Assembly (NCBI GenBank): GCA_965279085.1 | Contig: OZ257149.1 | Span: 1,612,001 to 1,676,000, forward strand | DNA: 64,000 nucleotides | Source of the DNA: UBA7672 sp965279085 | Lineage (GTDB): Bacteria; Pseudomonadota; Alphaproteobacteria; Caulobacterales; Hyphomonadaceae | Direction: 5' to 3' | Shown: positions 1 through 9,041 of the stretch, in pieces | How the letters are laid out: the number at the start of each line of letters is the position of its first letter | Numbering within the stretch: the first letter of the stretch is position 1 | Position numbers and translations under genes: made by a program | The notes under the pieces: generated by a model | Told to the model about the DNA's origin: nothing | What the model saw: only the letters and a program-made list of their open reading frames with translations | Database searches by the model: none

Positions 1-1334
1 TTCTGGCCGGTTTGGTTACCGGCTTGGCCGCCCCCGCCCTTGCCGGGCCGGAAGTGCCAGTAGAGCCGGTCGCGAAGTTCGCGTTCGTAGGCTTTCTTGA
101 CGCCCGGATGCTTGATCTGGCCCACAGCGGCCATAAGCCGCGCTTCGAATCCGGCCTTTCTCTCGGGGGTATCGAGCGGTTCGGTCTCGATCTCCCGGGA
201 CCAGAGCAGGTCCACCAGCGGCTTCGCCTGCCCCAGCATGTCCCCCATCGCCTGGGCGCCGCGGACCCGCACGACATCGTCGGGGTCCATCCCGTCGGGC
301 AGGAGGACAAAGAACAGCGTCTTGCCAGGCTCGATCAGCGGCAGCGCACGGTCGCAGGCGCGCCATGCGGCACGGATACCGGCGGCATCGCCGTCGAAGC
401 ACAGGATCGGCTCAGGCCCTGCCCGCCAGAGCAGGTCGAGTTGGTCCTCGGTCAGAGCGGTTCCGAGCGGGGCGACAGCGGTGCCGATGCCGGCTTCGGC
501 CAGCGCGATGGCGTCGACATAGCCCTCGGTGACGATCAGGCCGCGTGACAGCGGGCCTTCCTTGATCGGAGCCAGCGCCTCGCGCGCATCCATGTAGCGA
601 TAGAGCGTGCGCCCCTTGTGGAAGAGCGGGCTGTCGGACGAGTTGAGGTATTTCGGCTTGCCGTCCGGCTCCAGCGTGCGCGCCCCGAAGGCGATGACGC
701 GGTTTGAGTGGTCGGTGATCGGGAAGATCACGCGATTGCGGAAACGGTCCCACGGCTGCTTGTCAGCCTCTTCCGGCTGCACCAACAGGCCGGCCTCGAT
801 CAGTTCCTCAACCGATGCGCCCTGTTTTGTCAGGACATCCGACAGGGAGCGCCAGCCATTTGGCGCGAAGCCCATCCGATGGCGCGCCCACGCTTCAGGC
901 CCGAACCCGCGCTTCTGCAGGTATTCGCGCGCCTCGGCGCCGGCAGGCTTGCGCAGCTGATCCTCGAAGAAGGCACACGCCTTCTCGACCCATTCGATCA
1001 GCGTCGTGCGGCGGCGATATTGTCTTTCTTCCTCGGCGGACTGCTTAGGCAGCTCGAGCCCGTAGTCACGGGCCAGCTTTTCAACGGCCTCGGCAAACGT
1101 CAGACGCTCGGTTTCGGTCAGGAAGGTGATCGCGTCCCCGGCCTTCTGGGTGGAGAAGCATTTGTAGAAGCCGCGATCGTCGTGGACGTAGAAGCTCGGC
1201 GTCTTCTCGCTTGAGAACGGCGACAAGCCGACCCAGTCCTTGCCGCGTTTCTTGAGCTGGACCTTTTTCCCCACGACGTCCGAGAGCCGCACGCGCGACT
1301 TCAGCTCGTTGAGAAATTCCTCCGGAAATCGCAT
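1..1334 (-). CDS. dnaG: DNA primase DnaG (C-terminal part cut off by window edge)
   Basis: Synthesises RNA primers at the replication fork and works with the DnaB helicase. The reading frame opens with an ATG at 1334 (MRFPEEFLNELKSRVRLSD) and stays open for 444 codons to the window edge, so the helicase-binding end is missing. The N-terminal zinc domain, DnaG core and TOPRIM region (LIVTEGYVDAIALAEAG, CFDGDAAG) are all present in order. The zinc site is degenerate: the usual CPFH reads SPFS and the usual CFGC reads CFST, so three of four ligands are gone. The TOPRIM acidic residues are intact, so it should be catalytic. Identity is secure from the core motifs. Confidence 0.96.
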   Translation of the reverse strand, partial: MRFPEEFLNELKSRVRLSDVVGKKVQLKKRGKDWVGLSPFSSEKTPSFYVHDDRGFYKCFSTQKAGDAITFLTETERLTFAEAVEKLARDYGLELPKQSAEEERQYRRRTTLIEWVEKACAFFEDQLRKPAGAEAREYLQKRGFGPEAWARHRMGFAPNGWRSLSDVLTKQGASVEELIEAGLLVQPEEADKQPWDRFRNRVIFPITDHSNRVIAFGARTLEPDGKPKYLNSSDSPLFHKGRTLYRYMDAREALAPIKEGPLSRGLIVTEGYVDAIALAEAGIGTAVAPLGTALTEDQLDLLWRAGPEPILCFDGDAAGIRAAWRACDRALPLIEPGKTLFFVLLPDGMDPDDVVRVRGAQAMGDMLGQAKPLVDLLWSREIETEPLDTPERKAGFEARLMAAVGQIKHPGVKKAYERELRDRLYWHFRPGKGGGGQAGNQTGQ

Positions 1335-1496
1335 CACAGCTCGATTGGCATTAAAGCCCAAGGTCCGGCGCTATCGCCCGTGCGCCTATCGCGCCAGCAG
1401 TAAGCCAGCCGATCCTGTGGACCATTACAGAGGGAATTGTGCGCTGATTCGCGCGAATCAAGCCGCGGACTGCTAATGCCCTGTTTTCAGGAGCAG

Positions 1497-2249
1497 CTAG
1501 GCTCGGCGGCCTTCCATCAGTGCGTACCAGGCCCACCATTTGAGGCCCGGGATTCGAAGGAGCACTGAGTCTACGGCGGCCCCGATCGCCCGCACCGGCG
1601 CCAGAAGAGGCGTCTTGCGGAACAGCACCGCGCCCAGGGAGATGAGCCCATAGAGACGCACGTCGGTCTTTTCGAAAGTCGAGGCGAATGTCTTGAAGTC
1701 AGGGATCAAGAGTGGGTGCTCGTCCGGCGTGCGCGCTTCCGGCGTTCGCTTGCGGTAGATCTCGATGGCCGGATTGTGGCCCAGAGGTTCGGTGAACAGC
1801 ACGACGCCGCCCGGCTTCAGCACCCGGCGCAGCTCCGCCATCGCCTTTGCGTAATCGAGGTGATGCAGGATGCCCGAGCCAAACACGAAGTCGAACGTGC
1901 CGTCGGCAAAGTCCATTGCCTCGGCGTTCTGGACCGAGAGACGGACATTGTTAATGCCGCGAGCCACAATCTCCTCATTGCCGGCGTCGACGGCCTGTTT
2001 CGAGATATCGATGCCCTCGACCCGCTTCGCGACGCTCGCGAGCGCAATAGCATTGTAACCATGAGCGCAACCATATTCGAGGACTACGGCGCCCTTGGAC
2101 AGCTCCATCCGCCGTTTACCGAAGCGATCGAAGCAAGCCTTCAGCGCGACATAATACTTCATCTGGGCCGAACGATCGTCCTCGCCGCCGGCGAACCGTG
2201 CGTCGTGAAATTGGCGTTCGCGTTCAATGCGATCGACCGAACCGTCCAT
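1497..2249 (-). CDS. Class I SAM-dependent methyltransferase (Methyltransf_11 type)
   Basis: 250 residues. Motif I is VLEYGCAHGYN (about residues 55-65), followed by the acidic end of strand 2 (VEGID) and motifs FDFVFGSGILHHLD and LKPGGVVLFTEP, the usual Rossmann-type SAM-binding series. The E-x-G-C form of motif I with a downstream HHLDY segment is typical of small-molecule or lipid/quinone methyltransferases, but the substrate cannot be told from sequence. The C-terminal 70 residues are hydrophobic with prolines and may touch the membrane. It follows the NlpC/P60 gene on the same strand after about 137 bp, so co-transcription is possible but unproven. Confidence 0.85.
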   Translation of the reverse strand: MDGSVDRIERERQFHDARFAGGEDDRSAQMKYYVALKACFDRFGKRRMELSKGAVVLEYGCAHGYNAIALASVAKRVEGIDISKQAVDAGNEEIVARGINNVRLSVQNAEAMDFADGTFDFVFGSGILHHLDYAKAMAELRRVLKPGGVVLFTEPLGHNPAIEIYRKRTPEARTPDEHPLLIPDFKTFASTFEKTDVRLYGLISLGAVLFRKTPLLAPVRAIGAAVDSVLLRIPGLKWWAWYALMEGRRA

Positions 2250-2386
2250 TTACCACGTCCTACGAGCACCCAAGCGCTTGCTCATGCAATCCTCAGGCTA
2301 CACGCGAATGCCATCGGCGAACATATTAAGCGCAATCCGCTACTCACACCCAACTCCCGCCGTGCGCGAGTGGTTTCTCAAGCGGC

Positions 2387-3220
2387 TTAGCCAAAGCGCC
2401 GGACGCTGCGCACATCGCCCGCAATCGGTCTGATGCGGTCGACTGCCTGGCCCAAGGGCTCGATCTCGCAATGCATGTCCCGTGCGCTCGAGTGCAGCAG
2501 CATGGTGGGCGAACACATGATCCCGACATGCCCGCGCCAGAAAACCAGGTCGCCGCGTTCGAGATCGGAATAGTCAGCAGCGGGCTTCACCTCGACGCCG
2601 AGTGTCTGTTCCTGCATGTCGGAATCGCGCAACGGGAAGATTCCCGTCGCCTGCAGCGACACCTGCACAAGGCCCGAGCAGTCGATGCCCGCGCTCTCTC
2701 GTCCCCCCCATAGATATGGCGAGCCGACGAAGCGTTGGGCGACGCCTACGAAATCGGTCTCCTTTTCTTCGATCGGCGCGACATGGCGCGCAAAGATCCA
2801 GCCTGCACCCGCGACTTCCACGAAGTTCCCAACTGTCTCGCCTAGCACCATCCGGGCGTTCATCGAGACGACGCGTCTCGGGCGGGACTTCATGTCGGCC
2901 CGCTCGTAGATGAATGACCGCAGCACCCGCACACGATGGGTGGGTTCGGGCCCGGCGACACCTAGGCTCGCCAGCCGCATCCAGCCCACATAGCGGTCGA
3001 GTCCGAGTTGGATATAGGCCCATTCGGACCCTTCCTTGTCGGTCAGGCGCTCAAGCACGCGCACGGGTTCGCCGAACAGAGCCTGATTGACCTGTTCGGC
3101 GGATCCGTCGGGGATCTTTCTCAGGGCAGCCGAACCGGCGGAGACGCGCATGGCTTCTCCGTCGGTCAGGCCCCCTTTTGGTGTGAGGCGTGGTTCAGTT
3201 GCCCAGCGGTCAGGCGGCAT
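2387..3220 (-). CDS. NlpC/P60 (C40) cysteine peptidase with SH3-like domains
   Basis: Predicted cell-wall peptide hydrolase cutting gamma-D-glutamyl-diamino acid bonds. The C-terminal domain shows the C40 triad: Cys in GIDCSGLVQ (residue 181 from the chosen start), His in WRGHVGIM and a third polar residue in LLHSSARD. The first 140 residues contain two SH3b-like stretches (VRVLERL...YVGWM and FIYERADMKSRPRRVVSMNARM). A TTG start at 3265 would add 15 residues but overlap the upstream MarR gene by 56 bp, so the ATG at 3220 (11-bp overlap) is preferred. No signal peptide is seen, so cytoplasmic recycling of muropeptides is as likely as a wall role. Confidence 0.85.
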   Translation of the reverse strand: MPPDRWATEPRLTPKGGLTDGEAMRVSAGSAALRKIPDGSAEQVNQALFGEPVRVLERLTDKEGSEWAYIQLGLDRYVGWMRLASLGVAGPEPTHRVRVLRSFIYERADMKSRPRRVVSMNARMVLGETVGNFVEVAGAGWIFARHVAPIEEKETDFVGVAQRFVGSPYLWGGRESAGIDCSGLVQVSLQATGIFPLRDSDMQEQTLGVEVKPAADYSDLERGDLVFWRGHVGIMCSPTMLLHSSARDMHCEIEPLGQAVDRIRPIAGDVRSVRRFG

Positions 3221-3686
3221 GCGAGCTGGGGCCGACGCCGTCTCGTGGCGCCGGGGATTGTGCAACCGGTTTCTGGACCGGGCGCTGCGCCGACGCTGTC
3301 GGCTTCAGGTCCGTCCTGATCTCGGCTGGCTTTGTTTCGGCCGGCCGCTTGGCGGCGTGGGCCTTCTCACAGGCGATCACGCGATCACCCAGTCCGGCGA
3401 GAACCGCGAGGCCCCGCGCCGTGGTCTGAACGAGCACGCTGCGCCGGTCCGATTCATCCGGAAGGCGGTTCGCAAGTCCGAGACCCTGCAGTGCGTCCAG
3501 CGCCCGGCTCACGGCTGGCTTGCCGAGACCCAGCGCCTCGGCAAGGCCACGCACGGTGTGCGGTCCTGGCTCAAGAGAGACTCTGAGCAGGATGGCAGCC
3601 TGCCTTACATTGAGATCGGGCCCGTCCGCGCGCACCGTCTCCGCCAATACGTCTTTCAAAAGGGCAAGCGCCGTCGAGCGGTCCAT
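3210..3686 (-). CDS. MarR-family transcriptional regulator
   Basis: 158 residues. A winged helix-turn-helix spans about residues 20-95: VRQAAILLRVSLEPGPHTVRGLAEALGLGKPAVSRALDALQGLGL, then the wing DESDRRSVLVQTTARG, the standard MarR DRR-x-V pattern. The C-terminal 50 residues are Ala/Pro/Lys-rich, low complexity and likely disordered, which is unusual since MarR dimerisation helices normally sit there. Its 3' end overlaps the NlpC/P60 gene, implying translational coupling, so it probably belongs to the same transcript. The ligand is unknown. Confidence 0.85.
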   Translation of the reverse strand: MDRSTALALLKDVLAETVRADGPDLNVRQAAILLRVSLEPGPHTVRGLAEALGLGKPAVSRALDALQGLGLANRLPDESDRRSVLVQTTARGLAVLAGLGDRVIACEKAHAAKRPAETKPAEIRTDLKPTASAQRPVQKPVAQSPAPRDGVGPSSHAA

Positions 3687-3814
3687 GACAACTCCGTATG
3701 CCCGCGCCCCGCAATTAGACTCGCTCGATTTCGGATGAGGTTCAAGGAGAACGGAAGGAATAAAATTTGGAACAGCGAAGCGTGATTAGGGGTTGCTCAT
3801 TCCTGTGATTTTTT

Positions 3815-5176
3815 CTAGCGCGCGAAGCGGGTCTTCAACATGGCCCAAACGGCGCGCAATCCGCACGCGGCAGCGCCCACGGGCCGGCCATAGCGTCCCG
3901 GTCTCCACGCCCAGATATCGAAGTGCGCCCATGACGGTGCTGTCACGAAAGCCTTGAGGAACAAGGCCGCGGTGATCGATCCGCCCATAGGGCCATCGCC
4001 GAGATTCTTCATGTCGGCGATCGGGGATTTGAGTCCCGCCTCATAGCCGGGCCAAAGGGGCATCCGCCAAACGGGATCGCCAACTTGTTTCGCTGCCGAT
4101 GCGATATCGGCGGCGAGTTTGTCATCGTCCGTGTAAAGAGGCGCGAGATCAGGGCCGAGCGCCACGCGGGCCGCGCCGGTGAGCGTGGCGAAATCGATGA
4201 TGAGTTCCGGCTTGAGCTCGCTCGCTCGTGCAAGCGCATCGCCCAGAATGAGACGGCCTTCCGCATCCGTATCCTCGACTTCGACGGTGAGACCCTTGCG
4301 CGATTTCAGAATGTCGCTCGGGCGGAAAGCGTTCGGCCCGATTGCATTCTCGACAGCGGGCACGCAGCAATAGAGCCGCACAGGCAGTTCCGCGCTCATG
4401 ATCAGCCGGGAGAGCGCAAGCGCGTGAGCTGCGCCGCCCATGTCCTTCTTCATCAGGCCCATGCCGGCGGTCTTGATGTTGAGACCGCCCGTGTCGAACG
4501 CCACGCCCTTGCCGACGATGGCGATCATCGGATCCTTCGGCTTGCCCCAGCTGATCTCGATGTAGCGCGGCGGCTGCGCGGCGCCTTTGCCGACTGCGTG
4601 CACCATCGGATAGCCACTCTCGAGCGCCTTGCCGGTCGTGATCTCGATCTCGGCGCCGAATTCTTTCGCCAGCTCCTGCGCTTCCTTCGTGATCTCGACC
4701 GGGCCGAGATCGCAGGGCGGCGTGTTGACGAGATCGCGCAGCCAGTCGATCGCATCGGCCTGACGGCTCACCTCTTGCGCATCGATAGACTTCGGCAGCA
4801 ACAGGCGGCGCGGCTTGTCGCCGGACTTGTACTTCGTGAAGCGATAGGCGCCATCGGCCCAACCAATCGCGAGCGTCTCGCCATTCAGGCCAGCGGGAAT
4901 TTCTTCGAGCGCGTAGTCGCCAGCGGGAAGCGCTCCGGGCAGGCTCGCCAGCGCGAAGCCGTCCGTCCCTTCACCCAAACCCACGAGCACGCGCTCGAGT
5001 TCGCCGTTGGCGCCGTGGATCAGCAACGTCTTCCCGAAGTCACCCCGGAAGGCAGCCGCGTCGACCATTACCTTTACCCGCGCGTCCTGTCCCTTCGTCC
5101 AAGGCCCGAGGCCTTTCGCCGTAACGAGTTGCAGCGGCACGGCGGAAGCAGAGCGGGTGACGAAAGCGGGATGCAT
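3815..5176 (-). CDS. Leucyl aminopeptidase family protein (M17)
   Basis: 453-residue cytosolic metallo-exopeptidase that removes N-terminal residues from peptides. The M17 signature is clear: GKGVAFDTGGLNIK (metal-binding Lys and Asp), then KKDMGGAA, and the family box DTDAEGRLILGDAL with the bridging Asp and Glu. The N-terminal 150 residues are the less conserved M17 domain. The start ATG at 5176 gives MHPAFVTRSASAVPLQLV with no signal peptide. It lies upstream of marR and the NlpC/P60 gene on the same strand, separated by about 128 bp, fitting a peptide or cell-wall turnover neighbourhood. Confidence 0.93.
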   Translation of the reverse strand: MHPAFVTRSASAVPLQLVTAKGLGPWTKGQDARVKVMVDAAAFRGDFGKTLLIHGANGELERVLVGLGEGTDGFALASLPGALPAGDYALEEIPAGLNGETLAIGWADGAYRFTKYKSGDKPRRLLLPKSIDAQEVSRQADAIDWLRDLVNTPPCDLGPVEITKEAQELAKEFGAEIEITTGKALESGYPMVHAVGKGAAQPPRYIEISWGKPKDPMIAIVGKGVAFDTGGLNIKTAGMGLMKKDMGGAAHALALSRLIMSAELPVRLYCCVPAVENAIGPNAFRPSDILKSRKGLTVEVEDTDAEGRLILGDALARASELKPELIIDFATLTGAARVALGPDLAPLYTDDDKLAADIASAAKQVGDPVWRMPLWPGYEAGLKSPIADMKNLGDGPMGGSITAALFLKAFVTAPSWAHFDIWAWRPGRYGRPVGAAACGLRAVWAMLKTRFAR

Positions 5177-5270
5177 GGTTTTCCTCGAAGTCCGGAAGTC
5201 CGCGACAGCCGCCTTAACACTTCCTTGAGGCGGCGCGCGTCAAGATTCCGGTAATAATCGAGGATAGCCC

Positions 5271-6077
5271 ATGTCCGCCACCCGCATTGCCGCGACCGTG
5301 AGCCTCGCTGCCCTGGCCCTTACCGGCTGCATCGCCGCCCCGCCTCCCACGACGCAGGAGCTGGCGCTGATCGAGACGGCGAGCAGCCCGATCCTTCCTG
5401 CGACGAAGGCCGACCGCGATCTCGCCGACAAGCAGGATCTGCTGACCCAGGCCAAGTTCTGGGGCGCGGAGTACGAGAAGAATCAGAACGAGTACGAAGC
5501 GGCGCTGAAATACGCCCGCGTGCTGCGCGCCATCGGCTCGTCTTCGCGCGCGACGGAAGTCACGTCGCAGGCGATGACGCTCAAGCCGGGCGATGTCGAG
5601 CTGACGATGGTGTTTGCGCAGGCCAATCTGGACCAGGGCAAGGCCGAGGAAGCCGCGCTGGCGCTGGCGCGCGCCGAGGCCGGCGGACAGGGCGACTGGC
5701 GCTTCCTGTCGATCATCGGCGTCACGATGGATTCACTCGACCAGCACGCCAGCGCGCAGGACTATTACCGCAAGGCGCTGAACCTCTCGCCGGAAAACCC
5801 GAAGATCCTGGCCAACCTCGGCCTGTCCTACGCGCTTGAAGGCAAGCCGGGGCTCGCCGAACAGACCCTACGTCAGGCCATCGCCCTGCCCGGTGCCGAC
5901 AGCCGCGTGACGCAGAACCTGATCGTGGTGCTGGGCGTGCAGGGCAAGTTCGAGGAAGCCGAGAAGATCGCAGGCGGCGAAATGCCGAAGGCGCTGATCG
6001 AGTCCAACCGCGACTACTTCCGCGCGATGCTGAACCCGTCACGCAGCTGGGAAACCCTGCGCGGCACGCAGAACTGA
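5271..6077 (+). CDS. TPR lipoprotein, TadD-like
   Basis: 268 residues with a lipoprotein signal ending in the lipobox LTGC (Cys17), so likely anchored to the outer membrane facing the periplasm. Residues about 75-230 form tetratricopeptide repeats (EYEAALKYARVLRAIG, HASAQDYYRKALNLSPENPKILANLGLSYALEGK, LAEQTLRQAIALPGA). The layout resembles TadD, the pilotin-like lipoprotein of Tad/Flp pilus secretion, but no other tad genes lie nearby, so the pilus role is inference. Divergent from the M17 peptidase gene. Confidence 0.8.
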   Translation: MSATRIAATVSLAALALTGCIAAPPPTTQELALIETASSPILPATKADRDLADKQDLLTQAKFWGAEYEKNQNEYEAALKYARVLRAIGSSSRATEVTSQAMTLKPGDVELTMVFAQANLDQGKAEEAALALARAEAGGQGDWRFLSIIGVTMDSLDQHASAQDYYRKALNLSPENPKILANLGLSYALEGKPGLAEQTLRQAIALPGADSRVTQNLIVVLGVQGKFEEAEKIAGGEMPKALIESNRDYFRAMLNPSRSWETLRGTQN

Positions 6078-6190
6078 TCGGTCCCGGACAAGTCCTACAT
6101 CAAGTTAATTGAAGCCGCCTTTTGCACGGGACGGCTCGCCAGACTCCGTAGTCTCGGATATGCGTCTGCCAAGTCTACTTGGAGGGACAT

Positions 6191-8152
6191 ATGCGGGCGT
6201 TCAGGGGTGGTTTTGCAGCGCTGGCATTCGGCGCGATGTTCGCTGCCGGATGCAGTCAGGGCGGTTCGGCCGCGCTGAACCCGGTCGATACCGATCCGAA
6301 GGCGGTCGAGGCGCTGGTCGCCAAGCTGTCGACCGAGAACTTCAAGGGCAAAGGGACGGCCGCCGCTGACATTGCTGGCTTGCGCGATGCGCTGCCGAAG
6401 GAAGTCGAGCTCAGCTGGGGCAACCTCTCGTTCGACACGGCGACGGGTTCGACGCTGCTCACGCAAGTGAAGCTGACGCCGGCCGGCATGTCGCAAGTCG
6501 GCATCAACATCGACGAGCTGCGCCTCTACGATTTCGACGCCGATCTCGCGAAGGCCCGCCTCGCCGGCCAGCGCCTGACGGAGAGCGGTTCGCTCGCCAG
6601 CCGCATCGACGCCAAGGGTGTCTCCCTGTTCGGCATGGCCGCGATGCTCAATGCTTCCATGGGGATCGAACCGGCGGCAGAGCCTGCCGCTCCGGCTGTT
6701 ACCGTTGATCCGACGGCGCCGCCTCCGCCGGGAGTGAACCCGGAAGACTGGCCGCCGTCGAGCGAGCCGTCCTTCGAGTTCGACGACGCGATGTTCCAGA
6801 CGTCGTTCGACAAGTACGATTTCAGTTTCAGCCGCGTTATCCTCAATGACGTCGTTCTGCGTCCTTACGAGATCACGCCTGTGGCCGCGGATTCGGACAT
6901 GGCGCAGATGTATGGCCCCGGAAGCGAAGTCTTCCAGCAATACATCGCCGTCAGCCGCGCCTTCGGCATCGACACGTTCGCCGCCTACGACATGAAGGCG
7001 GACCTTGCGATGACGCAGATGGGCCAGAAGGTCGCCATGTCGTTCACCGGCAAGACGACGGGCACGCGCGGCATGCGCGGCGGAGATTTTGACGCCGCCT
7101 TCATTCGCGATATGAACATCACGGTCGACGCAACCGAAAGCCCGTTGATGTCGACGCCGGCGATGAATTTCCAGTACTCGATCGCCAACTTCGGCATGGA
7201 AGACATGCGCTTCGACAAGCTCTACGCCCACATGGCGAAGGGCACGATGCCGCCGCGCACCGAGACAGATTTCCTGAGCTACGGCCTCTGGACGATGGAA
7301 AACCAGGCGCTGAAGGTCGGCGGCAAGGACATCATGACGGTGGGCGAATCCACGTTCGATGCACGGAAGTTCCACTGGTTCATCCCGACAGAGATCAAGG
7401 CGACCGCCAAGAACGCCGTGATCGACTTCGCCGCCATTACCCAGATGTCCGGCGCCTTCGCCAGCGAGATGGCCACCCAGTACGAGGATCCGTCCATGCC
7501 GGCGCCGGCCATGCCGGACTTCGCCGCTATCGCCGCGGCGATGGAAAAGCATGGCCTCGCCAAGCCGAACTTGAACTTCAACTTCGGCTGGAACTGGAAC
7601 GCCTCGTCGGGCGACGCCAAGGTCGATCTTGGCATGGGCGGCGACAAGCTGATGCAGTTCGACGTGAAATACGAAGGCGGCTTCCCGAGCTTCAAGGCGG
7701 TGTCCGATCTGATCCCGGACGATCCGGAGCAGGCGAACATGGACGCCATCGGCACGCTGTTCGACCAGAAGTCGACCCTGAAACTCATGGACATCAACGT
7801 CGCCGACAATGGCGGACTTCAGAAGATGTTCGACTTCGCCGCGGACATGGGACCGATCATGGCGGCGACCGATCCGTCGGGCTTCAACCCGCTGGAAGGC
7901 CAGACCGGCGCATCGCTGCGCCAGATGGCCGGCAGCATGCTCGGCATGCTCGGTGCGACCCCGGACATCGCGCCGTTCCTGAACCCGGTTTCGACGTTCA
8001 TCATGCAGGGCGGCAAGCTCCACATCACCCTCAAGCCGTCGCAGCCGACACCCTTCTCGGCGCTGGGTGGGAAGTTGATGATGATGGACCCCTCCTCGTC
8101 TCCCGGTCAGGTGCTGAAGGACCTTGGCCTCAAGGTCGAGCACAGCAAGTAA
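6191..8152 (+). CDS. Large predicted lipoprotein of unknown function
   Basis: 653 residues starting at the ATG at 6191, placed 5 nt after GGAGG; an ATG 12 bp upstream is less well placed. The N-terminus (MRAFRGGFAALAFGAMFAAGC) is a lipoprotein signal with lipobox AAGC. The mature protein is acidic, rich in Met, Phe and Asp, with a Pro-rich linker at about residues 165-185 and recurrent short beta-like stretches, but no repeats long enough to define. No family recognised. A periplasmic, membrane-anchored beta-rich protein is the most that can be said. Its 3' end lies 16 bp before gluQ. Confidence 0.8.
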   Translation: MRAFRGGFAALAFGAMFAAGCSQGGSAALNPVDTDPKAVEALVAKLSTENFKGKGTAAADIAGLRDALPKEVELSWGNLSFDTATGSTLLTQVKLTPAGMSQVGINIDELRLYDFDADLAKARLAGQRLTESGSLASRIDAKGVSLFGMAAMLNASMGIEPAAEPAAPAVTVDPTAPPPPGVNPEDWPPSSEPSFEFDDAMFQTSFDKYDFSFSRVILNDVVLRPYEITPVAADSDMAQMYGPGSEVFQQYIAVSRAFGIDTFAAYDMKADLAMTQMGQKVAMSFTGKTTGTRGMRGGDFDAAFIRDMNITVDATESPLMSTPAMNFQYSIANFGMEDMRFDKLYAHMAKGTMPPRTETDFLSYGLWTMENQALKVGGKDIMTVGESTFDARKFHWFIPTEIKATAKNAVIDFAAITQMSGAFASEMATQYEDPSMPAPAMPDFAAIAAAMEKHGLAKPNLNFNFGWNWNASSGDAKVDLGMGGDKLMQFDVKYEGGFPSFKAVSDLIPDDPEQANMDAIGTLFDQKSTLKLMDINVADNGGLQKMFDFAADMGPIMAATDPSGFNPLEGQTGASLRQMAGSMLGMLGATPDIAPFLNPVSTFIMQGGKLHITLKPSQPTPFSALGGKLMMMDPSSSPGQVLKDLGLKVEHSK

Positions 8153-8168
8153 GGCCCGGCTGGGCGCA

Positions 8169-9041
8169 ATGAGCTTCGTTACGCGATTTGCACCCAGCCC
8201 GACCGGCCTTCTGCATCTGGGTCACGCCTATTCCGCGATCCTTGCACATGACGCCGCCCGTAACGCGGGCGGCGTTTTTCTTTTGCGCATCGAGGATATC
8301 GACCAGACGCGCTGCCGACCGGAGTTCGAGGCCGCGACGTATGAAGATCTGGGATGGCTCGGCCTGACCTGGCCAACGACGGTGCGCCGCCAGTCGGATC
8401 ACATGGACGGCTACGCGGGGGCGCTCGAACGGCTGCGCAAGATGGGCGTGGTCTATCGCTGCTTCCTCACGCGCAAGGAAGTTGCCGCTTCGTCACTCTC
8501 CGCGCCGCATGGCGTCGGCGAAGGCCCGGAGGGCGTCATCTATCTCGGCCCGGACAAACACCTGAGTGCCGACGAGGAAGAATCACGCATCGCACGCGGC
8601 GATTCATTCGCGTGGCGGCTTTCAATAAAATACTCAAAGGACCTGCTGGGCGAAGATTTCGCGCGTCTGGTTTTTGTCGAGCGCGATGAGGGATCGAAAT
8701 CAGAACACGCGATTGCAGCACGTCCACAATCTCTCGGCGACGTGATCATCGCGCGCAAGGATACGCCGACGAGTTATCATTTAAGCGTTGTGCATGACGA
8801 TGCGCTGCAGGGCGTGACGCACATCATCCGAGGCGAGGATCTGCGGGCGTCGACCCACATTCATGTCCTGCTGCAACGCCTGCTCGGCCTGCCGACGCCG
8901 GTCTACCAGCATCACGGCCTGCTGACCGGTCCCGACGGAAAGCGATATGCCAAGCGCGATCGATCCCTGACCCTTGCGGCGCTGCGCGAGGCGGGCGTAT
9001 CTCCCGCCGACATTCGCGCCCGCATCGGATTGCCCGCTTGA
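8169..9041 (+). CDS. gluQ: Glutamyl-Q tRNA(Asp) synthetase
   Basis: 290 residues; a truncated glutamyl-tRNA synthetase paralogue lacking the anticodon-binding domain, which attaches glutamate to queuosine in tRNA-Asp. The HIGH-like box is APSPTGLLHLGHAYSA, and the KMSKS-like box is KRYAKRDRSLTL. The start ATG at 8169 gives MSFVTRFAPSPTG, the family N-terminus. The zinc-binding insertion is degenerate: the usual CxC reads YRCFLTR and the downstream YxxxC reads YLGPD, so two of four ligands are missing. The stop overlaps the next gene's TTG. Confidence 0.93.
   Translation: MSFVTRFAPSPTGLLHLGHAYSAILAHDAARNAGGVFLLRIEDIDQTRCRPEFEAATYEDLGWLGLTWPTTVRRQSDHMDGYAGALERLRKMGVVYRCFLTRKEVAASSLSAPHGVGEGPEGVIYLGPDKHLSADEEESRIARGDSFAWRLSIKYSKDLLGEDFARLVFVERDEGSKSEHAIAARPQSLGDVIIARKDTPTSYHLSVVHDDALQGVTHIIRGEDLRASTHIHVLLQRLLGLPTPVYQHHGLLTGPDGKRYAKRDRSLTLAALREAGVSPADIRARIGLPA

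Noticed and set aside
6095..8143. 682-codon minus-strand open frame
   Set aside because: Antisense to the large lipoprotein, which has a ribosome site and lipobox; the reverse translation is Arg/His-rich and featureless.
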